Shown in pieces: positions 30,286 to 42,813 of a DNA stretch of 64,000 nt. The translations under genes and the position numbers were made by a program. The notes beneath the pieces are model-generated. The model made no database searches and was not told the DNA's origin. It saw nothing but the letters and a program-made list of their open reading frames with translations. The stretch covers positions 19,397,730 through 19,461,729 of the forward strand of contig JARWIR010000001.1 in the NCBI GenBank assembly GCA_029959085.1, given 5' to 3'. Position 1 is the first letter of the stretch, and every line of letters starts with the position of its first letter. This DNA is from Nemophila menziesii (Eukaryota > Streptophyta > Magnoliopsida > Boraginales > Hydrophyllaceae).

Positions 30286-33200
30286 TTGAGCATCAAGAAG
30301 CAAAATATATGGCTACTTGATAGTGGATGCTCAAGACACATGACCGGAAATCCATCACTATTTACAAATTTATATAAAACAAAAGGTGATAGAGTTACTT
30401 TTGCCGATAACACTAAGAAACGCGTTTTGGGTAAAGGTAACATTGGTAATATGAACTCTTTACTTATCTCTAATGTGTTACTTGTTGAGGGTCTCTCTTT
30501 TAACTTGCTTAGTATTAGTCAACTTTGTGATGTTGGTTTTAGTGTTAAATTTGAAGCATTTAGATGTGTTGTTTTCAAAAATGATGAGTTAGATACTATG
30601 TTTATTGCAAAAAGATCGGATAATGTTTTTGTTGTTGATCTTGAGAGTCTTATGTGTAAACATATTAAATGCTTATCCGTGGTAAATAATAGTTGGCTTT
30701 GGCATAGACGTTTAGGACATGCTAGCATGGATTTAATTTCAAAATTATCTAGAAAAAATCTTGTTGTTGGTTTGCCTATTTACAAATTTGATAAAGATAA
30801 ATTATGTGATGCATGTCAACTTGGTAAACAACATCGTTCATCTTTTAAATCCATTAATAAGGTCATCACCGTTAGGCCACTTCAATTATTGCATATGGAC
30901 CTTTTTGGTCCCGTTGATGTCACTAGTTTAGGAGGGTCTAGATATGTCTTTGTTGTTGTTGATGATTACACTAGATTCACATGGGTGATGTTCCTTACTT
31001 TGAAAAGTGATGCCTTCAATGAATTTGCAAAACTTTGTAGAAAGGTGCAAAATGAGAAAGGCTACTCTATTACATGCATTCGTAGTGATAATGGTAGTGA
31101 ATATGTGAATTCTCCTTTTGTGCATTTTTGTGATGAATTTGGGATTGAGCATAATTTTTTGGCCCCTAGAACTCCCCAACAAAATGGGGTAGTGGAAAGG
31201 AAAAACCGAACTCTACAAGAAATGGCTAGAACAATGCTAAAAGAACATAGCTTGCCTACATACTTTTGGGGTGAAGCCGTTCATACGGCTTGTTATGTGT
31301 TAAATAGAGTTCTAATTAGACCCCTTATTAAGAAAACCCCTTATGAGCTTTGGAATGGTAGACCACCAACCATTGCTTATTTTCGTGTTTTTGGGTGCAA
31401 ATGTTTTATCTTAAACACTAGGGACTATTTGGGAAAATTTGATGCTAAATCGGATGAAGGTATTTTTCTTGGTTATTCCACTAAGGGAAAAGCCTATCGC
31501 ATTTTCAACAAACGTACTCGTACTATTGAGGAATCTATGCATGTTGACTTTGATGAGACTAATCCTTTTAATATCAAGAAAGTAGTAGATGTTGAATTAC
31601 ATGAAGATACTCCACTAGATAAATCCTTAGAATCTCCTACTCAAGAAATAAAGTCTCTTGATGAATCTCCTAAGGAAAATGATCAAATGCTAAATGAAGC
31701 TAGTACGGATTTACCAAAGTGTTGGAAACATATCAAAGATCACCCAAGTGAATTAATTCTAGGTGATCCAAAAGAAAGTGTTACCACTCGCTCTCGTATT
31801 ATTGCTCTATGTGCTCATCAAGCGTTCTTATCTCAAATTGAGCCCAAGAATATTAAAGAAGCATTGTTGGATGATCATTGGATTAACGCTATGCATGAAG
31901 AATTAAATCAATTTGAGCGTAGTAAAGTTTGGACATTAATGGAGAAACCAATTGGCCCTACTATCATTGGCACTAAGTGGATATTTCGCAACAAGCTAGA
32001 TGACACCGGTATAATCACTAGAAATAAAGCAAGGTTAGTTGCTCAAGGATACAATCAAGAAGAAGGTATTGATTTCGATGAAACTTTTGCTCCCGTAGCT
32101 AGACTTGAATCTATTCGTATGCTACTTGCTTTTGCTTGTTATATGAATTTTAAACTTTACCAAATGGATGTCAAAAGTGCTTTTTTAAATGGTTTTATAG
32201 ACGAGGAAGTTTTTGTTAAACAACCTCCGGGTTTTGAGGATCCAAAATTTCCAAATCATGTTTTTAAACTTTCAAAGGCTCTATATGGTTTAAAACAAGC
32301 ACCTCGTGCTTGGTATGAACGATTAAGCAAATTTTTATTAGATGATGGTTTTAAAAGAGGAAAAATTGACTCCACTTTATTTATAAAAAGGTCTTCAAAA
32401 GATATCCTTCTTGTTCAAATTTATGTGGATGATATTATATTTGGTGCTACTAATGAAAATCTTTGTGAGAATTTTTCTAAGAGCATGCATAAGGAATTTG
32501 AGATGAGCATGATGGGAGAATTAAATTACTTTCTTGGACTTCAAATCAAGCAAATGAAGGATGGTATCTTTGTCAATCAAGCCAAATACACAAAAGAATT
32601 GATCAAAAAATTTGGACTTGAAGATGCAAAGGAAATTGGAACTCCAATGAGCACATCCACAAAATTAGACAAAGATGAAGATGGTAAGGATGTTGATGAG
32701 AAACTATATCGAGGTATGATTGGTAGCTTACTTTATTTAACCGCTTCTAGACCCGATATTATGTTCCCCGTGTGTCTTTGTGCTAGATTTCAATCTTCTC
32801 CTAAAGAAACCCATCTTAGTGCCGTTAAGCGTATTTTTAGGTATTTGAAAGGAACCCTTAGTCTAGGACTTTGGTACCCAAGATTTACCTCTTTTGAGCT
32901 AATAGGTTATTCGGATGCCGATTATGCCGGTTGTAGACTTGATAGGAAGAGCACTAGTGGTAGTTGCCAATTCTTAGGTCAATCCCTTGTTTCTTGGTCT
33001 AGTAGAAAACAAAATAGTGTTGCTTTATCCACGGCCGAAGCCGAATATGTTGCGGCCGGAAATTGTGTGACTCAAGTTCTTTGGATGAAACAAACCTTAC
33101 TAGATTTTGGCCTAGAGTATGATCGTGTTCCCATTCGTTGTGATAACACTAGTGCTATCAATCTTACCAAAAATCTCATTCAACACTCTAGAACAAAATA

Positions 33201-33363
33201 CATAGAAATCCGCCATCATTTTATCCGTGATCACACTCAAAAAGGGGATATTGTACTTGAATTTGTTACCTCCGAAAATCAACTAGCCGATATCTTTACT
33301 AAACCTCTACCCCAAGATCTTTTTGAGAAAATTCGTTGTGAGATTGGCATGCAAATTCTCTAA
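30286..33363 (+). CDS. copia-2 Pol: protease, integrase, reverse transcriptase, RNase H
   Basis: 1025 residues with no internal stop, in the same frame as gag. Protease motif LLDSGCSRHMTG begins near residue 10 (catalytic D12). The integrase zinc region WHRRLGHA/CDACQLGKQH precedes the catalytic triad D205, D268 and E304, which has canonical D-35-E spacing. Reverse transcriptase follows with KARLVAQGYNQ, MDVKSAFLNG and YVDD at residues 713-716. RNase H follows with GYSDADYAG, STAEAEY and LADIFTKPL. The frame lacks a natural ATG at its start (the first codon given is TTG). TAA (30262) and TAG (30280) separate it from gag, so expression needs readthrough, splicing or another device, unless this copy is dead. 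Confidence 0.92.
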   Translation: MSIKKQNIWLLDSGCSRHMTGNPSLFTNLYKTKGDRVTFADNTKKRVLGKGNIGNMNSLLISNVLLVEGLSFNLLSISQLCDVGFSVKFEAFRCVVFKNDELDTMFIAKRSDNVFVVDLESLMCKHIKCLSVVNNSWLWHRRLGHASMDLISKLSRKNLVVGLPIYKFDKDKLCDACQLGKQHRSSFKSINKVITVRPLQLLHMDLFGPVDVTSLGGSRYVFVVVDDYTRFTWVMFLTLKSDAFNEFAKLCRKVQNEKGYSITCIRSDNGSEYVNSPFVHFCDEFGIEHNFLAPRTPQQNGVVERKNRTLQEMARTMLKEHSLPTYFWGEAVHTACYVLNRVLIRPLIKKTPYELWNGRPPTIAYFRVFGCKCFILNTRDYLGKFDAKSDEGIFLGYSTKGKAYRIFNKRTRTIEESMHVDFDETNPFNIKKVVDVELHEDTPLDKSLESPTQEIKSLDESPKENDQMLNEASTDLPKCWKHIKDHPSELILGDPKESVTTRSRIIALCAHQAFLSQIEPKNIKEALLDDHWINAMHEELNQFERSKVWTLMEKPIGPTIIGTKWIFRNKLDDTGIITRNKARLVAQGYNQEEGIDFDETFAPVARLESIRMLLAFACYMNFKLYQMDVKSAFLNGFIDEEVFVKQPPGFEDPKFPNHVFKLSKALYGLKQAPRAWYERLSKFLLDDGFKRGKIDSTLFIKRSSKDILLVQIYVDDIIFGATNENLCENFSKSMHKEFEMSMMGELNYFLGLQIKQMKDGIFVNQAKYTKELIKKFGLEDAKEIGTPMSTSTKLDKDEDGKDVDEKLYRGMIGSLLYLTASRPDIMFPVCLCARFQSSPKETHLSAVKRIFRYLKGTLSLGLWYPRFTSFELIGYSDADYAGCRLDRKSTSGSCQFLGQSLVSWSSRKQNSVALSTAEAEYVAAGNCVTQVLWMKQTLLDFGLEYDRVPIRCDNTSAINLTKNLIQHSRTKYIEIRHHFIRDHTQKGDIVLEFVTSENQLADIFTKPLPQDLFEKIRCEIGMQIL

Positions 33364-33560
33364 CCTAAGTATCTTGCCATTGTTGTTTAGTGCTTTTTGT
33401 GTATATTCTCTTGTTGCTAATATTTTCTTGATTTTATAGGTTCTTTGAAGCTTCTAATTGTTATCCATTTATTCCTTTGGTCCTTGTTTTTTACTCAAAA
33501 TGTGTTTTGACCCCTTAATTTTTTCAAAATCATATCATTTGTTCTTTTTGTTGTTGACAA

Positions 33561-33717
33561 AGGGGGAGAAATTTTAGTTAAACTTTTTCAAATGCATTTT
33601 GTGAGGGGGAGTTTTTATAAAAACTCTAGTGATTAGGTTGAGGGGGAGTTTTTGATCAAAACTTAATCTTAGGCATCTTCAAAAGTTTATGATTTGTCAA
33701 ACATCAAAAAGGGGGAG
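33561..33717 (+). other. multiple polypurine tracts of copia-2
   Basis: AGGGGGAG occurs at 33561-33568, 33604-33611, 33641-33648 and 33710-33717. The last one adjoins the 3' LTR and is the likely plus-strand primer. Repeated purine tracts in this position are a described feature of Sireviruses. Confidence 0.8.
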
Positions 33718-33719
33718 AT

Positions 33720-34880
33720 TGTTAGCCTCACCTTGTTTTTATTCCCGTTTTAATATTCGACAAATCATCATTTTAACTAAAATTCATTTTGGTATCACTT
33801 AAGATGTTTTCCAAAACCCCTCTTTAGATTAGTTGTGTTTACTTCCTTGTATTTAGCTTGTTATTCAAAAGAGCAGCTCCGCGGTACACCGGATGAATCA
33901 CGCGGTACACCGCAGAGTCACGGACCAGGATTGCGGTACATTGGATAGTCCGACCAGTATGCTCATGAAATGCACGGTACACCGGACCTAGGCGCGGTAC
34001 ACCGGACCAAGGCACGGACCAGGGTTGCGGTACATTGGATGGTCCGACCAGTAAGATCAAAGTTAAGTCGAACAGTCTCGCGGTGCACCGGACCATATCC
34101 GCGGTACACCGCACAAGAGGGTTTCAGCACTATTACTAGAGGACAAAGCTTATATCCGTTGGAGATAAAATAGATCCGTTAGAGTGAAGCCTTATGACCG
34201 TTGGACCATATTTTCAGCTATAAAATAGAGTTCATTCAAGACACAACTCAAGCCTTCAATCTACCAATCTCAAGAGCAATTAATTCTATCATTCAAGGAG
34301 GTTTCATAGGAGCATTCAAGTCATATTTATTGTGAAGCTAATTAGTTATTATCTACTCATTTAGGAGTTTAGTTACAAAGCTTTTATAAGCACCCCCAAA
34401 CACTTTTCCCTTTCCTCTTAGTTCTTGTAATAGATTAAGAGAGTAGTGTGAGCATAGGTTTATGCTTGGTTCCTTGTGTTGGTGATAACACAAGTGTATT
34501 TCCTTCAAAGGGTTTTTGAAGTGGTTGTAAGGGTTTGTATCTCACCCGGTTAAGAGTTACGAAGATTAGTTGAGAATCTTGCAATTCCTAAGGAGGCTTC
34601 CTTAGGTAGTGGATGTAGGGAAACCGAACCACTATACATCGTTGTGTATCGTATTCTATCTCTACACTCTTTATATTTCCGCACTCTATATGCTTGATAA
34701 AATGCCTACTTGAATAGTTTGATAATATTGTCTATTAGGATTATCTAGTTTTATACTATTTAGTTTGCTAATACAATAGGATTCAAATTAGCTTTTAATT
34801 TTATTTACTTGAAATAAAATTAGCCGATTAATTTCTATTGTCCTATTCAACCCCTCTTCTAGGACGCATATAGTATATCA
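33720..34880 (+). repeat. copia-2 3' LTR
   Basis: 1161 bp, pair of 27258-28418, with the same eight-unit GC-rich tract at about 33880-34112. Followed directly by the target duplication CATAA. Confidence 0.95.
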
Positions 34881-34885
34881 CATAA

Positions 34886-35717
34886 GCTATTAAATATAAT
34901 TTTGCATCTCACATTTACTTACAATGATGCCACATACTGTATTTACATAAATTTTTGGTATTTTGGTATGTGTTGTACATTTAGGTTAAGGAAGTATAGG
35001 ATAGAGTAGGCAACACGTTCATTAGCTCATAGTTGTTTATTAAGTGTATATTTTAAATACAAGTCTCTTGTCCCTATAGGTTCAAATACAATGGAGATAT
35101 CTAATATGAGGCCTCAATACCTTATAGTCAATGTGGTACTAAAATATGAGGCTATGAATTCTAGAATTTTTTTTGTTAACACTGGGGTGTTAGTGTGTTA
35201 CAATATGAGATATTTGATACTAAACAATCCAGCTATATATTGTTTATTCTGATTTCGTAGAAAAAATGTGAAGCGCACTAGTATTTGACACCCAAAAAAG
35301 ATGACAAACAATCAAATTTATATGTCTGCAACCTAGTATATTTTTGGAAGTATTTTTGTACATGTTTGATTCACTGAATATCCATCTGTGAATGTAATAT
35401 TGTAATCTAATATGTAATAGACTTTAATTAGGTTGCCTATTTTTATATTTTTTGAAGATAAAACATAAGTGTAAAGTTGGCAGACTATTTTAGTACTTTA
35501 ACTATGATGTTTGATTCAAACCGAACTCAAACCGCATCAACCCAACATGTGCAAAACAATATATTTAGATTGATTTTAGAGTTAACAAAATTTCAAACTA
35601 GACATTAGAGTTGGTTGACTTTTCAAACTTATAGGTTAGATAACCGATAATGTACATTCTTATTGGGAGCATCTCAATATAATTAGATTAAGATTTTCAT
35701 GAGAAACTATAACATTA
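34886..35717. other. intergenic, no gene seen
   Basis: A+T-rich sequence continuing the pre-insertion locus of copia-2. No coding similarity was recognised. Confidence 0.5.
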
Positions 35718-36404
35718 CATATGATATGTGATAAATGTAAATGGATGTCTCCTAATTTTTTTCTCACGATCTTAAACATCTTTCCTATACATATGATACG
35801 TAATTAGGGATGGCAACGGATTAGATTATTGCAAAAAAATCCAAAACCATGTTCATAAACATTTAATTTATCAAAAACCAAATCCTAACGAATTTAACTA
35901 TCGGATTTATTTTTCAAAACCATAACCGAATAATTCGGATTCGTTTTTTAAGCGGTTTTCCGGAGTTTAACTATAACCTTACTATAACTGTATAAATGTA
36001 TTAAAAATTCGTAAAATAAGATCACAAATACATAAAAGTCTTCAAAATATATAAAATATTATGTTGGTTCTTAATTAAATAACTTTTTTGTTAAATTTAA
36101 TATTTAGATTTTATTTCGGAGATATGAAAATACTTTGTTATTTGTATTATTATAAAAATATACACAAATAGATAATAATAAACGGATTTTTGGTTATTCA
36201 GCTTTATTTTTATCTAAAACCATAACCTAACGGATTTAACCATCGATTACACTTTTCAAAACCATAACCTAACGGTTTTATCCATGGTTGTATAATCGTT
36301 TTTAATCGGTTCGGATTTTTATTGTCATCCCTATTCGTGGTAAATGTATATCGATGTCTCCTAATTTTTTTTTTTTCACGATCTTAAACCTCCTTCCTAT
36401 AAAA
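35718..36404. repeat. tandem duplication of about 75 bp interrupted by a hAT element
   Basis: The block catatgata..gt..taaatg, then gatgtctcctaattttttt and cacgatcttaaac, occurs at about 35718-35790. It occurs again starting at about 35789 and resuming after 36334 to about 36404. The second copy is split at a tacgtaat/ttcgtggt site by the element at 35805-36333. Confidence 0.7.
35805..36333. mobile_element. non-autonomous hAT element
   Basis: 529 bp with ends TAGGGATGGCAA and, inverted, TAGGGATGACAA. It is flanked by a degenerate 8-bp duplication (tacgtaat, ttcgtggt). The interior is A+T-rich with repeated aaccataacc.aacggatt words near both ends and has no transposase. Confidence 0.8.
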
Positions 36405-36436
36405 ATTAATAGTAATTGGACTCTTATATGATAGAT

Positions 36437-36561
36437 AGCCCACAGTTTTATATTTTCTACATTAAACAACATAAATGTACAATATAGGCCCACGAACGTT
36501 CCATTCGGCATTCGGAATTATAACATATTTGGGTTCACGGCCTAATTATGCAAAAAGCCCA
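36437..36561 (+). promoter_or_regulatory. three site II-like GCCCA motifs upstream of CSN3
   Basis: AGCCCA (36437-36442), GGCCCA (36487-36492) and AGCCCA (36556-36561) are inverse TGGGCY motifs within 230 bp of the start codon. A regulatory role is inferred from their known use in plant housekeeping promoters. Confidence 0.4.
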
Positions 36562-36667
36562 CGATTTTTTCTCACATAAACCTTATAAATTCTCAATTTT
36601 TTCATCGTTCAATTTATTCTTATTATTTTAATATTTTTTCTGAGTTTCGAAAATTGCAAAAGGAGAG

Positions 36668-39600
36668 ATGAATCTGAATATGAACTCGGCGGAGTCACTG
36701 GTGGCACAAATCCAAGGATTGTCGAGCACGGTGGATGACGTGGCTCATCTTCACACCCTTTTGAAACAAGCCGACGATTTTCTCCGTACTGAGTCGACTC
36801 GTTTGTCTGCTTTGCTCACTGAACTCGACCCCGCTCAGCACTCATTAGGCTACCTATATATTCTGTAATGTTTCTTTACCCTAACTTTTTCTTAATATAT
36901 ATGTTTATATATATTTCTGTCTGTATATATTATGTACAATATACTCGTGTATTTTCAAAAATAGCAATAAAATTTAGTGTAAGGTAGGGTAAATTTGCAA
37001 CGGTATTTAGGGTTATAGTTGCTACGTTGAAACACACGTGTATATTTGGCTATTTCACTGATACAATGATCGATGGTGTAATAAATACTAGGGGTAGGGT
37101 TCATCCGCTCCACTCGGAGCTCTTTTCCATACACTGTAACTTTGGTACTTAAAAGGAAATAATATAGTCTTAACTTGTATATTATGTATGTGGTTCGATG
37201 TATATAATTTTGATCATATGTGAAAAATATGGTCCATGTTTAAACAGTTTAAGGGAATTCAATTTAAACAGTAAAATGGTTGTGGTTAATAAGTTGTGTT
37301 TGTGTTTGATAGGGATGCATGTACTTCCATTCCAGTTACAAAAGAGCAAGCTAATGCAGTTGCTATTTCTATTGCGAGATTCATCACAGCTTGTTCCGTG
37401 AATCAAATCCGTTTGGCACCTGAGAAGTGTAATTAACCCTCACCCATTTATTAGTTTTAATTACAGTATTAGTCCCTGTGTTAATCGAAATAGCCACCCA
37501 ATCAACAGGGATATAAAACAGGGGTATATTTGGCTATTACTTTTATATGAATGTTTGAAGTTCTTACATTATTATTTGATGTTGTAGTTATATCTGTTTG
37601 TAAGAAGTTCAAGGAGCGGGTAATGTTGCTTAATGCTCCCATGAGAGGAGTAGGTCCAATGCTAGCAGCTGTGAGAAAAGTTCAGTTATCTAGTGAACAA
37701 TTAACAACTCTTCATCCAGATTTTCTTCAACTTTGTTTGCTATCTAAGTGTTATAAAACTGGTCTTTCTGTTTTGGAGGATGAGATTATTGAGGTTGAAC
37801 AACCAAGGGACTTTTACCTTTACTGTTATTACGGGTGAGTTTAACAACTCTCTAGCTATATCAATGCTAATAACAAGAAGTGTAGCTGTAGTTGACTTGT
37901 ATTTGTGGGCCCTACACTAGCAATGAACGTTACTAACCCCTTTTAATTTTCAACATCATTGCAGGAGCATGATTTGCATAGGACAAAAGCGATTTCCAAA
38001 AGCACTTGAGCTTCTGCACAATGTACAACACTTCTTTTACTTCTAGCAGATATTATCACATGATTTATTAATTGTTTATAGTTAGCCAAAAAGATGCTAT
38101 GTTAAAATTTCTTGGGTAAAATACCAAGTACTCCCTATGGTATTAAAAGGTACTAATACCTGCCAGTTTGTTTTCCAACTTTTGACAACTCACCCCTTCA
38201 ATTACATTTATCACTAAGGTTGATGTCATAAATTTGTGACGAGTTGTCACGAGTTTTTAAACCACATGGGGTCATTTGTTCCTTGTAAAACCACAAGGAT
38301 CTTTTTGACCTTTTGTCATACCACAGGGGGTATTTGGTAATTTAACCCAAATTTGTTTAGTTTCATTAATCACATTCACTCGTGCTTCAGGTTGTAACAG
38401 CACCTATGTCCACTGTCAATGCTATAGTAATTGAAGCATACAAGAAGTTTATACTCGTTTCACTGATTCTCGGACAGGTTTGTTCTTTTTGGCATATTAT
38501 TTTGTGCATCTTTCTTGCATGTCTAGCTAGTTTTTTGTTCATAAAACGCAGTAACTCTAGTTAGTGTACATGTTAGACTATTTTCCTTGTGGTTAGTGTG
38601 TTAATTAACAACATGATTATTTAGAGTAAACCTGTTACTTGGACATTTTCTTATTAAAAGGGAGGCAAAATTTATGAGCACCTTCTCTTTATAAGTGTAG
38701 ATATAAAGGATTTAACATTAATGTTTTATAGCAAATCGACTCATATTAATTATATTCTAAAAGCAACTTTTTCAAGTTTGCATTTTCATTTCTTTTTATT
38801 AAGTGGGACCATTGATTGATGAAGTTTAATAACAGTCAATTGACTTTTCTTACTCTGATGACAGTTCTCCACTAACTTCCCGAAGTATACTTCTTCAGTT
38901 GCTCAACGAAATTTCAAGAACTTTGCACAGGTAATCTATGGATCGTAAATTTCTAAATTGCCATTTAAGGTTGTTTCTAAACACATGCTTTTCTATTGTT
39001 TTTTTTGGTTGGGCCCACTATGTTAATGGAATGAACAGCCTTACCTGGAGTTAGCTACTAGTTATGGCACAGGAAATATGGCTGAGGTCACGGCATGTGT
39101 GCAAGCAAACGAGGCTAAATATGCAAATGTGAGTTTTCTACTCTTAATATTTCGGTTATAGCCCTTCAAGTTTTAGATATTCTATTGAATACTGATCTAT
39201 TTATCATCTACAATGTGTCAGGATAATAATTATGGACTGGTTCAGCAAGTAGTCTCCTCAATGTATAAACACAATATCCAGAGATTGACTCAAACATATT
39301 TAACACTATCCCTACAAGACATAGCTAACTCTGTTCAGCTAAATAGTGCTAAAGAAGCAGAAATGCACGTACTTCAAATGGTAAGACTAATGGCAGTTCA
39401 TAATCTATTTATTCTTTGGTCAAAAATATTATTAATCTTTATTTGATAAACAGATCCAAGATGGGGATATATATGCAGCAATTAATCAGAAGGATGGAAT
39501 GGTTCGATTCCTTGAGGATCCAGAGCAATACAAAAGCTGTGAAATGATTGAATGCGTTGACTCTTCAATTCAAAAGTGAGTTTCTCAAATTTCTTATACA

Positions 39601-40041
39601 ATTTTTTTATTAAATGGGGAGTAGCCTAAGATGTTGTTATATAAGTTTCATTATCCATTAAAAACATAAGAAATGTCATTATTGAACCCACAGTTACTAA
39701 AATACCCTTCGTGAAGTGTTTTGATATCTAATACTACACATTAAGAAAAGTCATTTATAGAACCCCCAATTACTAAATGAACGTTACATTGGCGTAATTT
39801 TTTTTTTTTAATGTTTCTTGTAGAGTGATGAGTATCTCGAAGAAGCTTACTACTATGGATGAGATCATGTCATGTGATGCATTGTACCTTAGCAAGGTAA
39901 ATAAATAAATATAGTGTAGTTTTTGCATGTGGAAGTACTAATACTCGACTTTTGTTTTGTTTTGTTGTCTAGGCTGGGAGAGAACGACAAAGATTAGACT
40001 TCGATGATTACGAGAGTGTCCCTTCCAAATTTAACATTTGA
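36668..40041 (+). CDS. CSN3: COP9 signalosome complex subunit 3
   Basis: A scaffold subunit of the COP9 signalosome, which removes NEDD8/RUB from cullins and so controls cullin-RING ubiquitin ligases; in plants it is a repressor of photomorphogenesis. Eleven exons join in frame: 36668-36864, 37313-37428, 37588-37834, 37965-38022, 38391-38477, 38865-38930, 39039-39128, 39222-39380, 39454-39575, 39824-39896 and 39973-40041. They encode 427 residues, close to the Arabidopsis length. Diagnostic blocks are [44 protein letters not shown] and the C-terminal PCI region ([39 protein letters not shown]). A MITE sits in intron 4. It converges with TPLATE, the stops being 950 bp apart. Confidence 0.95.
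38113..38349. mobile_element. MITE in CSN3 intron 4
   Basis: 237 bp. The ends TGGGTAAAATACCAAGTAC and, read inward from the right, TGGGTTAAATTACCAAATAC are inverted repeats that continue for about 35 bp. The flanks aatttct and aatttgt suggest an imperfect target duplication. A relative in the opposite orientation lies in TPLATE intron 5 at about 42345-42530. Confidence 0.65.
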
Positions 40042-40987
40042 TTGTCGATAAAAATGAAATGGATGTAGTATTTACGCCACCACTTGTTTCTTTTTTTTGT
40101 TCTGGACAATAGTGTTTTATTTCTCTACTCTTTCGTCTAGTATGTAATATCTTTTTCCGTCATCATGAGTTTTTTTAAGAGTGGAGTTGGAGATATGATT
40201 AGAGAAAGGGTAAATAACCCATTTAGTCCTCTTTTATCTTTTATAACTAACATTTTAATTTCTTATTTTACAACATTTTTAATCCCTTGTCTTATTAGGC
40301 CTTTACGTGTTTTCATTGTATGTATCATCTTTAGCACTTTTAAGAATATTTTTGTCTTTTATAACATTTAATGCCTATAGTGTAATGGATATTAAAAATG
40401 ATCGACGGTCATTAAATAAATTAAAAGATAGGAGTATGTTTACATGACAAGGGGTCAAAGATAAAATGACCAGATAGGTTTATTTACCTTTAGGAAACAC
40501 CATTTAAATATTAGTGAGAAAATTGATTACGAATGATGAAGTACAATTGTTGAGTAGTAAAAAAATACAAATATCGAGCAGAATTTGACATATTTGATAT
40601 CTAACCTTAGGGAATAAAACTGATAATTGCTCTCCAATGGTTCAAAAAAAGACATCTAACCTTACAAGGGAATAAAGCTGATAATAAGCTGATAATTGCT
40701 CTCCAACGATTATTAAAAAAAAAAAAGTGCAAGTGAGTTAAACAAAAACATAATGTCTTACATTCATCATTTACTCATCATTGAACAAATTGCCTAAAAA
40801 ATATCATCGAACAAACAACACACAACACCACAAATAGGTACAAAGCTATACGTGGATGACAAAAAAATCAGGTTACAAAGAGAGAAGATAATAGACCCAA
40901 AAGAAGAATAGCAAGATTTGGAACAAAGAATATAGGGAAAATATCCCAAGCACAGTCAAGTTATCAATTAGTGCCGGATGTTTGATG
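40042..40987. other. convergent intergenic region between CSN3 and TPLATE
   Basis: Contains both 3' flanks. A short direct repeat (gataattgctctccaa) recurs at about 40622 and 40689. No gene was recognised. Confidence 0.5.
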
Positions 40988-41159
40988 CTAATTTACTTTG
41001 ACGGTCCTGTCCTTACAAAGCGTATGCCATTCCTGTAACACAGCCGCTTGAAGCGCACGATGCTCAACTTCCTCAGGAGTCAATTCAATCAAAGTTGTGG
41101 GTCCTTTAGTTTCTTCATCATCCTCATCCTTCTTTTTCTTCTTCTTCTTCTCATCATCC

Positions 41160-41196
<37 letters not shown>

Positions 41197-42813
41197 CCAC
41201 CTCCTCCACCTTTGCCGCCTTAGGAGGTGGACGAGCCGCCTTAAGCAAGGCTAACTTCTCCATAGAAACCCTCAACCTGTCGGCAGCAGCAATCTTAACT
41301 TCATCCTCGGGCATATACTCGACACCACCATCAGTAAGATCATCTAACCAACCTTGTGGATCTGAATTAATTTCTTTGGTAATTGATGCATCAGAAGCTC
41401 GCACAACAAATTTGCAGATCATGGTCGTAGTTTCGTCACCTAAGTCCATGTTTCTGCTCACTTCACTTGCACCAAATATCATTAACCCCACAAAACCTCC
41501 GTACCATGTCTTTGCCGCAAAACAAAGCTGTGCTCACAAACAAACAAAAAAGCACAAATTCTCTAATTATACCATCTAACTGTAATTTTAATTTCAGTTA
41601 ATTGCAAGATTGGTCCCTTATTTTATGCAAAATAGCCTACATATATCGTAGTTACAACAAAATAAATTCTAAAAGTTTGAAGGGGTTAAGTGAAGATTTT
41701 AAAATTTGGGGTGGGGAGGGGTAGAGAAATCAGAATGAGTTTATCTACAGTTCCGAATTACATTAAGTAATATAAAAAAAAAAAAAGAGAAATTAATAAA
41801 AAATGAGAAGGGTGGAAAATTCAAACCTGAAAGCCAGCAACTGTACGGATTATATGGGAGCAAACTCTATGAAAAGGCTTAGAAGACAAAGATTTCAAGC
41901 CACTAAGAAAAGGAGATTCCCCATATTGTTGAGCAGCAGTAGCCTTAAACCCACTTCCTTCATATGTATACGTTCCGGTAAATTCGACAATAGCAGATAA
42001 ACTAGGCCATAGACGAAAATACTCTACAGGTGAAATCTTATAAGGTAAAAGAAGCTCAGTCAAAGGTATTTTATAAGGCTGACACCTTAAAATCACGGGA
42101 TCTCCTAGTTCCGGTTTTGAGGTTTTCTTTTGTCTAATAGATTGTGAATCATCTTCGTTATAGTCTGCTTCGTAATTTGAGAGAGCGTTACTTCCGTAGA
42201 AGGGGTAGTACAGGACTTGGACCCACAGGCCACATCGCTCGAAATGAGAAACACCTACTGTCACACTGCATAGTACCGGTTCCTGAACAAAATTTAAAGG
42301 CTTGTCAAGTTAATTTTTAATTATTTCAGGTAATTAACAAATTATTATTAGAGCCTGTGGTTTTCCAACTCGTGACAACTCATGAGAGCAACCTTTGTGA
42401 TATATGTAACAGAATGATGAGTTGAAAACCCACAAGGGGTACCTATTTGTCCTTTTTAAGACCATACTGGAGGTTTTGACCTTTTTCAAACCATAGAGGT
42501 GTATCTAGTACTTTATCCAAACTTTATACAATTCTTTCCATAGGTAACACTGTAACATCCTGTAAGGAATGTGCTTAAAATATGTTTTTTTTGTGCACTA
42601 TAGGTCCCTATGTTATATGTAAAATTGCACTACAGGTCCCTATATTATGCAAAAATTGCACCAGAGGCTTGCATATCAGTTTCTTTAGATTAATTACATT
42701 AGTCTATATATTGTACAAAATAAAATAGTATTTTATTATTAAAAAAACATACGAATAAAATATATCAAAGCCTAATAAGATAAATTTAAGATAAATTTTA
42801 GAATCTTTTTTTT

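Larger units (their letters stand above)
27258..34880 (+). mobile_element. Sirevirus-type Ty1/copia retrotransposon (copia-2)
   Basis: A complete 7.6-kb element with 1161-bp LTRs differing at about five positions (0.4%), flanked by a perfect target duplication CATAA (27253-27257 and 34881-34885). It has TGTTAG...TATCA ends, a methionine-tRNA primer site, a 596-codon gag frame with two zinc knuckles, a 1025-codon pol frame and a series of AGGGGGAG purine tracts before the 3' LTR. Long LTRs, the Gag type and repeated purine tracts match the Sirevirus (SIRE1/Maximus) lineage. No envelope-like frame follows pol. The near-identical LTRs and otherwise intact frames mark it as one of the youngest insertions in the window; gag and pol are separated by two in-frame stops. 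Confidence 0.95.

Noticed and set aside
41097..41579. 160-codon plus-strand frame rich in Ser and Phe
   Set aside because: It is the antisense of TPLATE's acidic and lysine-rich tail; the run of Ser/Phe comes from the Asp/Lys codon repeats.
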